Source: a virus. Taken from it: 47,040 bases of DNA. Below, piece by piece: positions 32,504 to 40,489 of the stretch. Location of the stretch: the IMG/VR virus record IMGVR_UViG_3300023192_004492, positions 1 through 47,040 of that record. One strand, given 5' to 3'. The notes below the pieces were generated by a model. That model ran no database searches, was not told the origin of the DNA, and saw only the letters and a program-made list of their open reading frames with translations. The position numbers and the translations under genes were made by a program. Position 1 is the first letter of the stretch; each line of letters starts with the position of its first letter.

Positions 32504-35224
32504 ATGGATAGTTTATTTGAAAATTGGAAAAAATATTTAAATGAAGAAGAAATAAATGAAATAACAGAAGAAGAATTAAGCGACCTTGATGATGTTCTTA
32601 TGCATTTAAAACCAGAAGATTTGTCGTTCAATAATATTTTTGGTGATAAAATGCGTATTATCACTTCCATGCAAACCAAAGACAAGAATCTTGAGTATCT
32701 TAAAAAAACACTACAGGATTCAGGTTATATTCCAGATTTTGCCACGGGATTAGCAACTTATCATGTAGTTACCCTTCCGGGTGGGGTTAACGCAGCAGGT
32801 GATCCCGTAAAGCCTTCCAGTATGATTTTAACAATAGATCAATTAAAAACCTTTGGAGATGAAGAGTGGCAAAAAAAACACCCCGACGCCGCTAAAAAAA
32901 TACAGAAGAAACAAGTAAAGATAGGCAAACTTTTACAGAAAGGTTCAAGGCTTTTTGATATTGCGAAAAAATCCCAAAACGAATTTGAGAAAATAAGACC
33001 AGAAGATTTTGGTCTAAGCCCGCCCGAGGCCAAATACGGCGATGGCGACAGAACAAAAACTGCGGACTATAGAAAAGCCTCAGAAGAAGCCATGAAAGTC
33101 TCAGATAAAGATTTAGGAAAACTGACGGATGCATTTCCCGCTCAGGGTCGCGCAGTCGCTGATACCAATCTCTTTCAAAAGTTGACAAGCTGGTGGAATA
33201 AAAAATCTGCATTTTATCGAGAAAACCCTGAAGCCGCAAAGGAAGGCACAGTTACTGGGGAAAATTCAATTATTTATAGTCGTCACCCTATAGATGTTTT
33301 AAGAATGAGCGATTTTGATAACATTGAAAGTTGTCACTCACCGGGATCAAGAGGTGGAGGTGACTCATATTATAAATGTGCAGTAGCGGAAGCACACGGA
33401 CATGGTTTTATTGCATATGCTGTGAAGAATAAAGATTTAGATGCGTTACGTAATTATGTGGAAGAGAAATTAGACGAAAAGTTAACCAATCAAGAGTTGC
33501 TAGACTATTATCAATCTAAAGATAGGGAATTTTTTGAAGATCGAGAAAGACAAACTGGAGATATTAACCCTATTGCTCGTCTTAGAGTAAAGAAATATAC
33601 TAACCCTTCTCTTGAAGTGACTCTTGCTGTTCCTGAAGAAAGGGTATATCAAGCTAGCGGAGAAGAACACCGCAAAAAATATGGCATAATCAATCGCGAT
33701 ATGTTTGTTAAGAACGTTATTAACTGGACAAAAGAGAAACAGCCTAAAGTTATTAAAAAAATAGAAGATTCCAAAATTGCAGATAACCCCTATGAAGCGG
33801 CAATTGATGAAACAGATTATTTAGATTTAGGAAACTGGGAAAGACACGGAGGAACATACCAAGATACAGCCGACAGTTCTTTATTTTATAATTTACTACA
33901 ACCTATAATAAAAGGAACCCGTGGGCGTCCCCATATTGATACTACGACAGAAGATAGTCTTAATATCCATGCGAATTTAATAGAACAATGGCAAGAAGAA
34001 GTAAGCGATATTCGCCATCAGTTTAATCGCCGCATGCAGGCGATAAGAATCACACATGCAAGTGCTGAAGATGATGGTGCAGGCGAAGCTTATATCGAGG
34101 TACGCGCAGTTTTAAGATTGGTAATGGATGAAGATAATTTTGTAACAAGCGCATTTCAAGATAAAACCAGGGATGCGCTACAATCCATACCACAATATCT
34201 AATCGATTATGGATATGACTGGTTAGAAGATCGTCTTGATTATACGACACTTAATCCACGTTCTCAAGATTGGGCGGATTTGGTACAAGCTGCTGTTGAC
34301 AAAAGCGAATCCAAAATTGTAATGGAAATTCCAATTGATATAGAACAAGCTAACCCCGAGGGCTCAGGATTTGCTTATAGTCCTGATAATTTTCAAGAAA
34401 TTTGCCAAAAGCTAGATGAATTTGACGATCAAGCCGACAACCTTATAGCGCTTGCAAAAAGCTATCTTAAACGCGAAGGCGTTTTTAAAGGTGGGGGTTT
34501 GCATAAGCTAGCATCAGCGCTTGATGAAGAAAGCTGGTATGAATGGAGCCACGAGATTGACGATACCTATGATCCCACCACTATTGAACTCGAAACAACT
34601 ACATATGTTAATTTCAACGACTTGATTAAGAAGATACCAATCACTTTTGACCACCAGCCCGACAAGTCATCAGAAGTTTTTATTATGTTTGCTGGCGATC
34701 CTCTCGCATTAGCATCAAGAAGAGACGATGGCGAAGGCAACTTTATTGATTTTGAAGTTCGCTCACCAGAATTTGAAACTGAAAGAATGGATGGCTTCAA
34801 AGGAATGGACGCTATAAAAGAATATGTTCAATGGGAGGTAGCCAAAATGATACTGCGCCCCAAAGGACAAATGGGGGGTAAAATCCCCAAAGGATATGAA
34901 TCCACTCGCGACTATCTAATTGCCATGAAAGAATTGATGCGCGGCGAAGCCGGAGGAAAAGAAAACGAGTTTATGTTTCCTAATACACAGATGTGGGTTA
35001 ATGGTCCAGATGGCGACGATGAATATAAAATGATGTATACGATGGAGTTGGATGAAGACACTCCTGACGATGCCTCTGAAAGCGCATTAAAGATCATCAC
35101 AGAAACAGACGATGAAGATTTACTCAAGAAGATGTTTAGAATGGCTTTCGCCAAAGTAGCAAAAATACCAGGAGCCAATTTAGCAGAAACTCGAAAATAT
35201 TTTCACAAATTTGACTTTTTTTGA
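32504..35224 (+). CDS. 906-aa protein with putative capsid-targeting N-terminus
   Basis: MDSLFENWKKYLNEEE begins with the LFENWxxxLNE helix shared with the proteins at 29916 and 40490 and offers an LNE|E cleavage site. Residues 250-310 contain IIYSRHPIDVLRMSDFDN, ESCHSPGSRGGGDSYYKCAV and AEAHGHGFIAYAV: a Cys/His-rich domain conserved among large marine phage proteins, role unknown; the SCHxP, YYKCAVAEAHGHG arrangement could be a catalytic or metal centre. The rest is acidic alpha/beta without known domains. Longest unknown protein of the window. ATG 32504 behind GAGGGG is preferred to GTG 32501. Confidence 0.65.
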   Translation: MDSLFENWKKYLNEEEINEITEEELSDLDDVLMHLKPEDLSFNNIFGDKMRIITSMQTKDKNLEYLKKTLQDSGYIPDFATGLATYHVVTLPGGVNAAGDPVKPSSMILTIDQLKTFGDEEWQKKHPDAAKKIQKKQVKIGKLLQKGSRLFDIAKKSQNEFEKIRPEDFGLSPPEAKYGDGDRTKTADYRKASEEAMKVSDKDLGKLTDAFPAQGRAVADTNLFQKLTSWWNKKSAFYRENPEAAKEGTVTGENSIIYSRHPIDVLRMSDFDNIESCHSPGSRGGGDSYYKCAVAEAHGHGFIAYAVKNKDLDALRNYVEEKLDEKLTNQELLDYYQSKDREFFEDRERQTGDINPIARLRVKKYTNPSLEVTLAVPEERVYQASGEEHRKKYGIINRDMFVKNVINWTKEKQPKVIKKIEDSKIADNPYEAAIDETDYLDLGNWERHGGTYQDTADSSLFYNLLQPIIKGTRGRPHIDTTTEDSLNIHANLIEQWQEEVSDIRHQFNRRMQAIRITHASAEDDGAGEAYIEVRAVLRLVMDEDNFVTSAFQDKTRDALQSIPQYLIDYGYDWLEDRLDYTTLNPRSQDWADLVQAAVDKSESKIVMEIPIDIEQANPEGSGFAYSPDNFQEICQKLDEFDDQADNLIALAKSYLKREGVFKGGGLHKLASALDEESWYEWSHEIDDTYDPTTIELETTTYVNFNDLIKKIPITFDHQPDKSSEVFIMFAGDPLALASRRDDGEGNFIDFEVRSPEFETERMDGFKGMDAIKEYVQWEVAKMILRPKGQMGGKIPKGYESTRDYLIAMKELMRGEAGGKENEFMFPNTQMWVNGPDGDDEYKMMYTMELDEDTPDDASESALKIITETDDEDLLKKMFRMAFAKVAKIPGANLAETRKYFHKFDFF

Positions 35225-35253
35225 TTGACTTTAATTTTAATGAAAAGTATAAT
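35225..35253 (+). promoter_or_regulatory. sigma70-type promoter, leaderless gene 35259
   Basis: TTGACT (35225-35230), 17-base spacer, TATAAT (35248-35253). The expected start falls on ATG 35259 itself and there is no Shine-Dalgarno, so the mRNA would be leaderless. Confidence 0.7.
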
Positions 35254-35258
35254 ATATT

Positions 35259-35453
35259 ATGGCTAAAATAAAAGTGGGAAATTTAGTAGATCAACGCGAA
35301 GGGTCCAAAGAAAATGGACTTGTATTGGAAATAAGTTATGAAGAAAGTCCTATAAAAAACGACCCTCCTCATCTTTATGAATATGCCATGATAAAGTGGA
35401 CTGATGGGACAAAACAAAAAATAAAAACCTCTTTTCTTCATAAAAAGTCTTGA
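35259..35453 (+). CDS. SH3/KOW-like small protein (GNLV family), leaderless
   Basis: A 64-aa family member: IKVGNLVDQ, GLVLEISYE, YAMIKWTDG and a closing basic strand. Has its own consensus promoter, with the -10 five bases before the ATG. Function unknown; this is the only SH3-like gene here that has a promoter of its own by sequence. Confidence 0.65.
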   Translation: MAKIKVGNLVDQREGSKENGLVLEISYEESPIKNDPPHLYEYAMIKWTDGTKQKIKTSFLHKKS

Positions 35454-35478
35454 CTTAATAAAAAAATAAAATTATAAT
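35450..35478 (+). promoter_or_regulatory. sigma70-type promoter before the Cys-rich lipoprotein
   Basis: TTGACT (35450-35455), 17-base spacer, TATAAT (35473-35478). It overlaps the stop of the preceding gene; the transcript would start near 35485, 23 bases before ATG 35508. Confidence 0.72.
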
Positions 35479-35507
35479 GGTCTTGTAGTGAAAATCAGTG
35501 AGAAAAA

Positions 35508-35819
35508 ATGAAAAAAGCAATTTTTTTAATTAGTTGTCTGTTAATAAGTGGGTGCGAATTTGGTATTTACCCGCGACCTTATAGACATTCGCCTGCTGTT
35601 CCTGTTTCTACTGTTACCACAGAAGTAGTCGAATGGTGTGAATTTCAACCTTTTCCATACCATGAGGCACCGGGCGTCGTTTATCGTCCCATCACATGTG
35701 ATGCTTACTGCTGTGTATGGGCATTTCAAACTCATACGAGCGTGTGTGAAGAATATTGGTGTAATTACAATGATAGCTGTGGGTGGGAATTGGAACAAGA
35801 GATATGCTATATAAGATAA
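35508..35819 (+). CDS. Cys-rich lipoprotein, paralogue A
   Basis: A 103-aa protein with a lipoprotein signal peptide (MKKAIFLISCLLISGC, lipobox LISGC). After a Pro/Thr/Val linker, the C-terminal domain is Cys-rich: CDAYCCVWAF, VCEEYWC, CGWELEQEIC. The same Cys framework occurs in the lipoprotein at 45842, so they are paralogues. Outer-membrane lipoproteins made by phages can block superinfection (as T5 Llp does), but that role is inference. It has its own near-consensus promoter, implying early or constitutive expression. Confidence 0.75.
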   Translation: MKKAIFLISCLLISGCEFGIYPRPYRHSPAVPVSTVTTEVVEWCEFQPFPYHEAPGVVYRPITCDAYCCVWAFQTHTSVCEEYWCNYNDSCGWELEQEICYIR

Positions 35820-35835
35820 GAGGGATTTAATTAAA

Positions 35836-36060
35836 ATGAATGATGAAGTAAAAGAGATATTGATTGACCTCATCGACTATTGGAACACATTGGATACCAA
35901 AGGCACACCGGACTTTGAAACGTTTGCAGACATTATCCAACGTTCATCCACGGCATTAGACCGTTACCATAAACAAACTACCATCCAAACTATCAAAGAC
36001 GTTGATGTATTTGAATCCTACGATGAATTCCCTTTTGTAAAAATGGAAGATGAATGGTAG
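35836..36060 (+). CDS. small acidic protein (74 aa)
   Basis: Helical N-terminal half (EVKEILIDLIDYWNTL), acidic C-terminus (FESYDEFPFVKMEDEW). Starts after AGAGGG. Overlaps the zinc-ribbon gene by 7 bases. No family recognised. Confidence 0.55.
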   Translation: MNDEVKEILIDLIDYWNTLDTKGTPDFETFADIIQRSSTALDRYHKQTTIQTIKDVDVFESYDEFPFVKMEDEW

Positions 36061-36287
36061 ACATAGAAACTACGACCACCCCTAAGCCTGAGAAAGTTGT
36101 TATTAAGTGTCCTGAATGTACCGAAACTTTCCTTCGGGAGGAAATAGAGGAAAACACAATAGAATGTTCCTGTGGCAATTTAATTTTAGAGCTAAAAAAG
36201 AAAGAGAACGCCTCAAAGGAGCCTTTTTTCTTAACAGTAGGGTATATTAGAGAAAAACCCTCTTTTATTGTAACAAACGAAAGTTAA
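36054..36287 (+). CDS. small zinc-ribbon protein (77 aa)
   Basis: CPEC (residues 19-22) and CSCG (38-41), spaced by about 15 residues, form a zinc ribbon; a Lys/Glu helix and a beta-rich tail follow. Start overlaps the previous gene. Nucleic-acid or protein binding is possible. Confidence 0.6.
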   Translation: MVDIETTTTPKPEKVVIKCPECTETFLREEIEENTIECSCGNLILELKKKENASKEPFFLTVGYIREKPSFIVTNES

Positions 36288-36296
36288 AAAGGAGAA

Positions 36297-36638
36297 ATGG
36301 GACGTGGGGTAGATATTTATTTAAATGGTACCTTCAATGGTTCTATTGAAGGCGACAGAGAAGGGTCGAATAAAATGAACCTAGACTGCCCCTCCAGTCA
36401 AAAACCCAATAGAGGGCTACCCCACGTCTCTGAGGCTATGAAAAGTATATCTAAATTCGAGAAAGGCGATTTAATATGTGTTCTTGGGCAATTGGACGAT
36501 TTAAATTCGCCTGTTGGTCTGGTACTTCAAAAGCGTGAGGTGAAAGGCGATAATTTTTATAAAGTTGATTTTATATCCGTAGAAGAAATTGAGCCACGAT
36601 GGGTTCATGAAATTGATTTATATCCCTTGACAAAATAA
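36297..36638 (+). CDS. protein with C-terminal GDL-type SH3-like domain
   Basis: The 113-aa frame has a Gly/Asn-rich N-terminus without known fold and, from residue 48, a domain with KGDLICVLGQ, GLVLQKREV, FYKVDFISV and VHEIDLYPL that looks like the GDLV family. AAGGAG precedes ATG 36297 closely; an internal ATG at 36438, with GAGG 5 bases before it, would produce only the SH3-like domain (66 aa), and may be the real start. Confidence 0.55.
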   Translation: MGRGVDIYLNGTFNGSIEGDREGSNKMNLDCPSSQKPNRGLPHVSEAMKSISKFEKGDLICVLGQLDDLNSPVGLVLQKREVKGDNFYKVDFISVEEIEPRWVHEIDLYPLTK

Positions 36639-36655
36639 AAAAATAAAAATATAAT
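36627..36655 (+). promoter_or_regulatory. sigma70-type promoter
   Basis: TTGACA (36627-36632), 17-base spacer, TATAAT (36650-36655), with AAAAGG before ATG 36684. Confidence 0.72.
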
Positions 36656-36683
36656 ATAAGAAACCAGTAAGAAAAGGCTTCTA

Positions 36684-37292
36684 ATGAAAAACCGCCTCAA
36701 CATTCTTTTTAAAAAAGGTACAGAAAACGGTACACTAAATAAATGGGAGATTAGTTTTCTTCAATCGATTCTTTCTCAAGTAGAACATCGGGATCTTAGT
36801 GTTAAACAAAACAATTGGCTCCAAAAAATTGAAAAAAAAGTAAATGATTCATATGATGAAAACTGGGAAAAAGAATGGAATGAGGAAAAAGCCTTCAATC
36901 TTCAAATAGTTGCAGCTTATTATGCCCACGGCGGCATCTATTTTCAAGACATTATACATTGGATTGACGAAAACCCCACTAAGATTATTAACAAGTATAA
37001 CTATAGAAAGTTAGTAGAAAATAAATATGCGCAGAAAATAATCAAAGCCTTAAATGACCCTCCCCGTTACCAAGCTGGGGAAACGGTGGCTATACGTGGA
37101 AATGCAAGCTTGCCTAGAGGAGTTCGTTACAGCACCACAAATAAACTTCTTTTTGTCATCAAGCCTTTGGACAAAGCAATCTCTGCAGTAAAAGGGGCGC
37201 GTGTATATCTTGTTCTTCCCGCAGCTGGTGTGACTCCTTTTGAAATTGAGGAGCGGTGGCTAAAAAAACATCGTATAAAAAATAAAAAATGA
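36684..37292 (+). CDS. 202-aa phage protein with helical N-terminus and beta C-terminus
   Basis: Residues 1-60 (LNKWEISFLQSIL, LSVKQNNWLQKIEKKV) form a helical segment common in marine phage proteins, with unknown role. The central AAYYAHGGIYFQDIIHWI and YAQKIIKALNDPP are helical; the last 70 residues are beta-rich (AGETVAIRGN, LLFVIKPLD, ARVYLVLPA), perhaps an SH3-like barrel. Own promoter upstream and a promoter for the next gene downstream. Confidence 0.6.
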   Translation: MKNRLNILFKKGTENGTLNKWEISFLQSILSQVEHRDLSVKQNNWLQKIEKKVNDSYDENWEKEWNEEKAFNLQIVAAYYAHGGIYFQDIIHWIDENPTKIINKYNYRKLVENKYAQKIIKALNDPPRYQAGETVAIRGNASLPRGVRYSTTNKLLFVIKPLDKAISAVKGARVYLVLPAAGVTPFEIEERWLKKHRIKNKK

Positions 37293-37321
37293 TTGACATT
37301 TGATACAGATCGTGAGACAAT
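37293..37321 (+). promoter_or_regulatory. sigma70-type promoter before the zinc-knuckle gene
   Basis: TTGACA (37293-37298), 17-base spacer, GACAAT (37316-37321). The -10 is weaker than the others. AAGAGG precedes ATG 37360. Confidence 0.55.
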
Positions 37322-37359
37322 ACTTAGAGAAGCTAAAATAATATCTAAGAGGCAAACGA

Positions 37360-38022
37360 ATGGCTTGGAATAATACAGTGCGATGTTCTTATTGTTATCT
37401 AACTGGGCATAACCGCCGGAGCTGTAAGGAGCTTAAAAAACATATCCAAGATTATCCCGATAGTTATCAGGCACGCCAACACAAAACTTCACTGGAGCAC
37501 CACCAACCTCGCCGCTGTACTTACTGTTTTTGCACTGGTCACAACCGTCGCACATGTGATGTACTACTTTCTGATACAGCATTCTTTAAGGTCCACCTAT
37601 CTAAGCAAAGAGTGGCGTATCGTGAAAAAATGATTGCCGCTGGCATGGGTATTGGATCTTTAGTAGCATGGCAAGAAAAAGCAGGGCAACAAAAGACTTA
37701 TTTAACCTTGCTTACAAGTATTCCATGGGCACAGGTTGGTTCCATAGATACGGTGAACTATTTCCTCTTCAAGCATGTTAATCTAGCCGAGGCAGCCCCA
37801 GCCGGTGGTGCTCGCAGATTTCCTGTGAGCTTCTTAGCTTCGGAGCAATCAGAGCATTATATACGTTATACCTATAAGGTGTACAATCCTCTTTCAGCAG
37901 AACAGATTGATGCTAATATCCCATCCGAGTGGTTGTCTGGAGTTTTAATGGACAAGAACAAGATGTTTGTATCGGGAGAGCCACGCACGTGGTTTTTTAA
38001 CGAGAACAATTCTCTTGACTAA
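37360..38022 (+). CDS. double CCHC zinc-knuckle protein
   Basis: A 220-aa protein with two zinc knuckles of the CX2CX4HX4C form: CSYCYLTGHNRRSC and CTYCFCTGHNRRTC, near residues 9 and 52. This is the arrangement used for RNA or ssDNA binding in retroviral nucleocapsids and cellular CNBP-like proteins; it also occurs in some large phages. The remainder (AAGMGIGSLVAWQEKAG, then alpha/beta) is not recognised. The next gene's promoter begins right after its stop. Confidence 0.75.
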   Translation: MAWNNTVRCSYCYLTGHNRRSCKELKKHIQDYPDSYQARQHKTSLEHHQPRRCTYCFCTGHNRRTCDVLLSDTAFFKVHLSKQRVAYREKMIAAGMGIGSLVAWQEKAGQQKTYLTLLTSIPWAQVGSIDTVNYFLFKHVNLAEAAPAGGARRFPVSFLASEQSEHYIRYTYKVYNPLSAEQIDANIPSEWLSGVLMDKNKMFVSGEPRTWFFNENNSLD

Positions 38023-38036
38023 AGAGAGTAATTTTC

Positions 38037-38065
38037 TTGACTTTTAAAAAGAAATAAGATATAAT
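38037..38065 (+). promoter_or_regulatory. sigma70-type promoter before the MoxR gene
   Basis: TTGACT (38037-38042), 17-base spacer, TATAAT (38060-38065); AAAGGG lies before ATG 38098. A second TTGACT at 38015 belongs to the end of the previous gene and has no -10. Confidence 0.72.
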
Positions 38066-38097
38066 AGTTATAGTAATCATCTCAAAAGGGATTGAAA

Positions 38098-39156
38098 ATG
38101 TCTGTTGATTTTAAAACGTTTCGCCTCTGCGCTCCTCACGTAATCAATGTTCGTAAACCTATTCTTCTTCGTGGTCGGCATGGCATTGGAAAATCTGAAG
38201 TGGTGTATCAGATAGCAAAGGATTTAGAACTTCCCGTCATCGAACGCCGTGCTTCTCAAATGACTGAAGGTGACTTATTGGGGATGCCCTCGCCAGAGCA
38301 AATTGAGGTTAATGGCGAGCGTGCAAGTGTTTTTCGTCCCTTTGAGTGGTTTCTTCGTGCATGCACGGAACCTGTCTGTCTTTTTCTTGATGAGGTAGAT
38401 CGGGCAACCATAGAGGTGCGACAAGGCATATTTGAGTTGACCGATTCTCGCAAGCTCGCAGGCTGGACTCTTCACCCGGATACCATCGTCGTCGCCGCTA
38501 TTAATGGAGGGGAACATGGCGCGCAATATCAAATTAACGATATGGATCCCGCTGAATTAGACCGTTATACGGTTTTTGATATTGAACCCACGGTTGAAGA
38601 TTGGTTGGATTGGGCAAGAGAAAGTGTACACCAGCTGGTGTGGGATTTCATTAACCACAATCGTGCGCATCTGGAGCATCTTGAGGAATATGAGCCAAAT
38701 AAGATTTATCCCTCTCGTCGGTCATGGAAACGCTTAAGTGATTGTCTCGCAAAAGGCAATCTTTTTGAAGAAACAGCAGACCAAGCTGTGTTTTTTAATC
38801 TTTCTACGGCATTTGTGGGCTTTGAAGCAGCGGTTTCTTTTCTGGACTTTTATAAAGCATATGACCGGCAAGTCACGTGGGAAGAAATTATTAACGAAGG
38901 AAAGATTGAAAAGGCAGAAAAGTTTGATATTAACGAGCACAGCGCCATGGTAGAAAAGCTGGACGCCGCCAACGTATTTAGCACTCAAATGAGTGAAAAA
39001 CAACTTGATAATTTAGCTTCTTATTTCAAGACTCTTCCAGCTGAAGTAGCGATGAAATTATGGCACCATGTGGGAAAACAAGAAGGGAACGAAACAAATA
39101 ATATTGTTCAATTTCATGCGCGTGTTCGCGAAGCTTTAACTAAACTTCTGAGTTAA
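38098..39156 (+). CDS. MoxR-type AAA+ ATPase
   Basis: A 352-aa ATPase: Walker A GRHGIGKS (residues 25-32), Walker B CLFLDEVDRA (near 94), sensor IVVAAINGG, and arginine-rich ELDRYTVF as in MoxR/RavA-type enzymes. MoxR ATPases act with VWA-domain partners to load or remodel metal-containing or multi-subunit complexes. The next gene encodes exactly such a partner. ATG 38098 follows AAAGGG; an in-frame TTG 38092 is less likely. Both genes have their own promoters. Confidence 0.88.
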   Translation: MSVDFKTFRLCAPHVINVRKPILLRGRHGIGKSEVVYQIAKDLELPVIERRASQMTEGDLLGMPSPEQIEVNGERASVFRPFEWFLRACTEPVCLFLDEVDRATIEVRQGIFELTDSRKLAGWTLHPDTIVVAAINGGEHGAQYQINDMDPAELDRYTVFDIEPTVEDWLDWARESVHQLVWDFINHNRAHLEHLEEYEPNKIYPSRRSWKRLSDCLAKGNLFEETADQAVFFNLSTAFVGFEAAVSFLDFYKAYDRQVTWEEIINEGKIEKAEKFDINEHSAMVEKLDAANVFSTQMSEKQLDNLASYFKTLPAEVAMKLWHHVGKQEGNETNNIVQFHARVREALTKLLS

Positions 39157-39160
39157 AGTC

Positions 39161-39189
39161 TTGACTTTTTAATAATAAAAAAGTATAAT
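39161..39189 (+). promoter_or_regulatory. sigma70-type promoter, nearly leaderless VWA gene
   Basis: TTGACT (39161-39166), 17-base spacer, TATAAT (39184-39189). Expected start about 39196, three bases before ATG 39199; no Shine-Dalgarno is present. Confidence 0.72.
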
Positions 39190-39198
39190 GGATATACG

Positions 39199-40434
39199 AT
39201 GAACAAAAAACAAAACAAAAAAGAATTTAATATTGAGCATCACATAATTGGCTTATTACAGGACGAACCATTCTTTGCTGCTTTGAGTCGTAGAATTAAT
39301 AAATACAAAAGCAGGGCTATTCCCACGGCAGGGGTACGAGTAAATAAAACCACAGCTCAATTTGAAATGATTTATAATCCTGATTTTTTTGTTCAGCTAA
39401 CCCGTGAGGAGCGATTAGCGGTATTAAAGCATGAATTTTATCATTTGATTTTTGGACACGTTACCGGACGCAAGCCGGAAAACTTGGATAATAGATTGTG
39501 GAACTTTGCTACCGATTTAGCAATTAATTCTCATATTGATAATCTTCCCAAGGCGTGTTTGAAAGCTGGGGTGGGGGCGTTTGCAGCATTCCCCCCTGAA
39601 TTAGCTGCTGAACAATATGTTAAACTCTTGGAGAAAATGGATGAAGGCAAAGGCAAAGAAAAAGAAAAAACTGGTGAGGATACTGATTCTAGCGGGGGAC
39701 CATGTTCACCCGGTGATGGTATACCATCCGAGGGACAATTTGATAGTCACGACGAGTGGTCTTCCGATAGCGCGGACCCCTTGGATCATCAAATATCAGA
39801 TATTGCAAATGAACGCTTAAAAGACTTTATCAAGGAAGCGGCAAAAGAAGCTCAAGTAAAGGGATGGGGCACTGTAACTTCTCAGATGCGAAAAGATATC
39901 ACAACCAAGCTGCAGTCCAAGGTAGATTGGAAGAAGGTGCTGCGTTATTTTGTGAAAACCAGCACTCGTTCAAATCGGTCGAGCACGGTAAAGAGATTAA
40001 ATAAACGCTATCGTTATATTCATCCAGGTAAGAAAGTTAACCGTACTGCTTATATTGCTGTTAGCATTGATCAATCAGGCTCGGTAAGCGAATCGATGCT
40101 TGAAGCTTTTTTTGCTGAATTAAGTAAATTGTCGGATTTGGCTAGTTTTACAGTGGTGCCTTTTGACACCAAGGTTGACCCGAATCTCGTTTATGAATGG
40201 AAGAAAGGACAAAAATTAAATGCAAAGCGTGTCATGTGCGGTGGCACTGATTTTGATGCACCAACTAAATACGTAAATGAAAATAATTTTGATGGTCATA
40301 TCATTTTGACCGATATGGCGGCTCCGAAGCCGGTTTCATCTAGATGCCAACGTATGTGGATGACTACTAAAGAATGCTTACGATATCAATATTTTCAAAC
40401 TAATGAGCGTGTTATTACGATTGACTCACAATAG
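39199..40434 (+). CDS. putative metallopeptidase-VWA protein, MoxR partner
   Basis: A 411-aa protein with two parts. The N-terminal LKHEFYHLIFGHV (HExxH, near residue 78), with NFATDLAINSHID, matches the DUF2201-type putative metallopeptidase domain; an acidic linker (KGKEKEKTGEDTDS) follows. The C-terminal 130 residues are a VWA domain with MIDAS DQSGS (near 291) and TDMAAP. This pair (MoxR ATPase plus metallopeptidase-VWA) is common in bacteria and occurs in large phages; its phage function is not established. Its mRNA is nearly leaderless. Confidence 0.85.
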   Translation: MNKKQNKKEFNIEHHIIGLLQDEPFFAALSRRINKYKSRAIPTAGVRVNKTTAQFEMIYNPDFFVQLTREERLAVLKHEFYHLIFGHVTGRKPENLDNRLWNFATDLAINSHIDNLPKACLKAGVGAFAAFPPELAAEQYVKLLEKMDEGKGKEKEKTGEDTDSSGGPCSPGDGIPSEGQFDSHDEWSSDSADPLDHQISDIANERLKDFIKEAAKEAQVKGWGTVTSQMRKDITTKLQSKVDWKKVLRYFVKTSTRSNRSSTVKRLNKRYRYIHPGKKVNRTAYIAVSIDQSGSVSESMLEAFFAELSKLSDLASFTVVPFDTKVDPNLVYEWKKGQKLNAKRVMCGGTDFDAPTKYVNENNFDGHIILTDMAAPKPVSSRCQRMWMTTKECLRYQYFQTNERVITIDSQ

Positions 40435-40474
40435 AGGCTTTTAGTGGTCTTCGCAACAAGTAAGTTTTCTTTAA

Positions 40475-40485
40475 ACTAATTACAA
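40475..40485 (+). promoter_or_regulatory. ACTAATTACAA element, copy 7
   Basis: In the 55-base gap after the VWA gene, four bases before ATG 40490; no Shine-Dalgarno. Confidence 0.5.
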
Positions 40486-40489
40486 TAAG

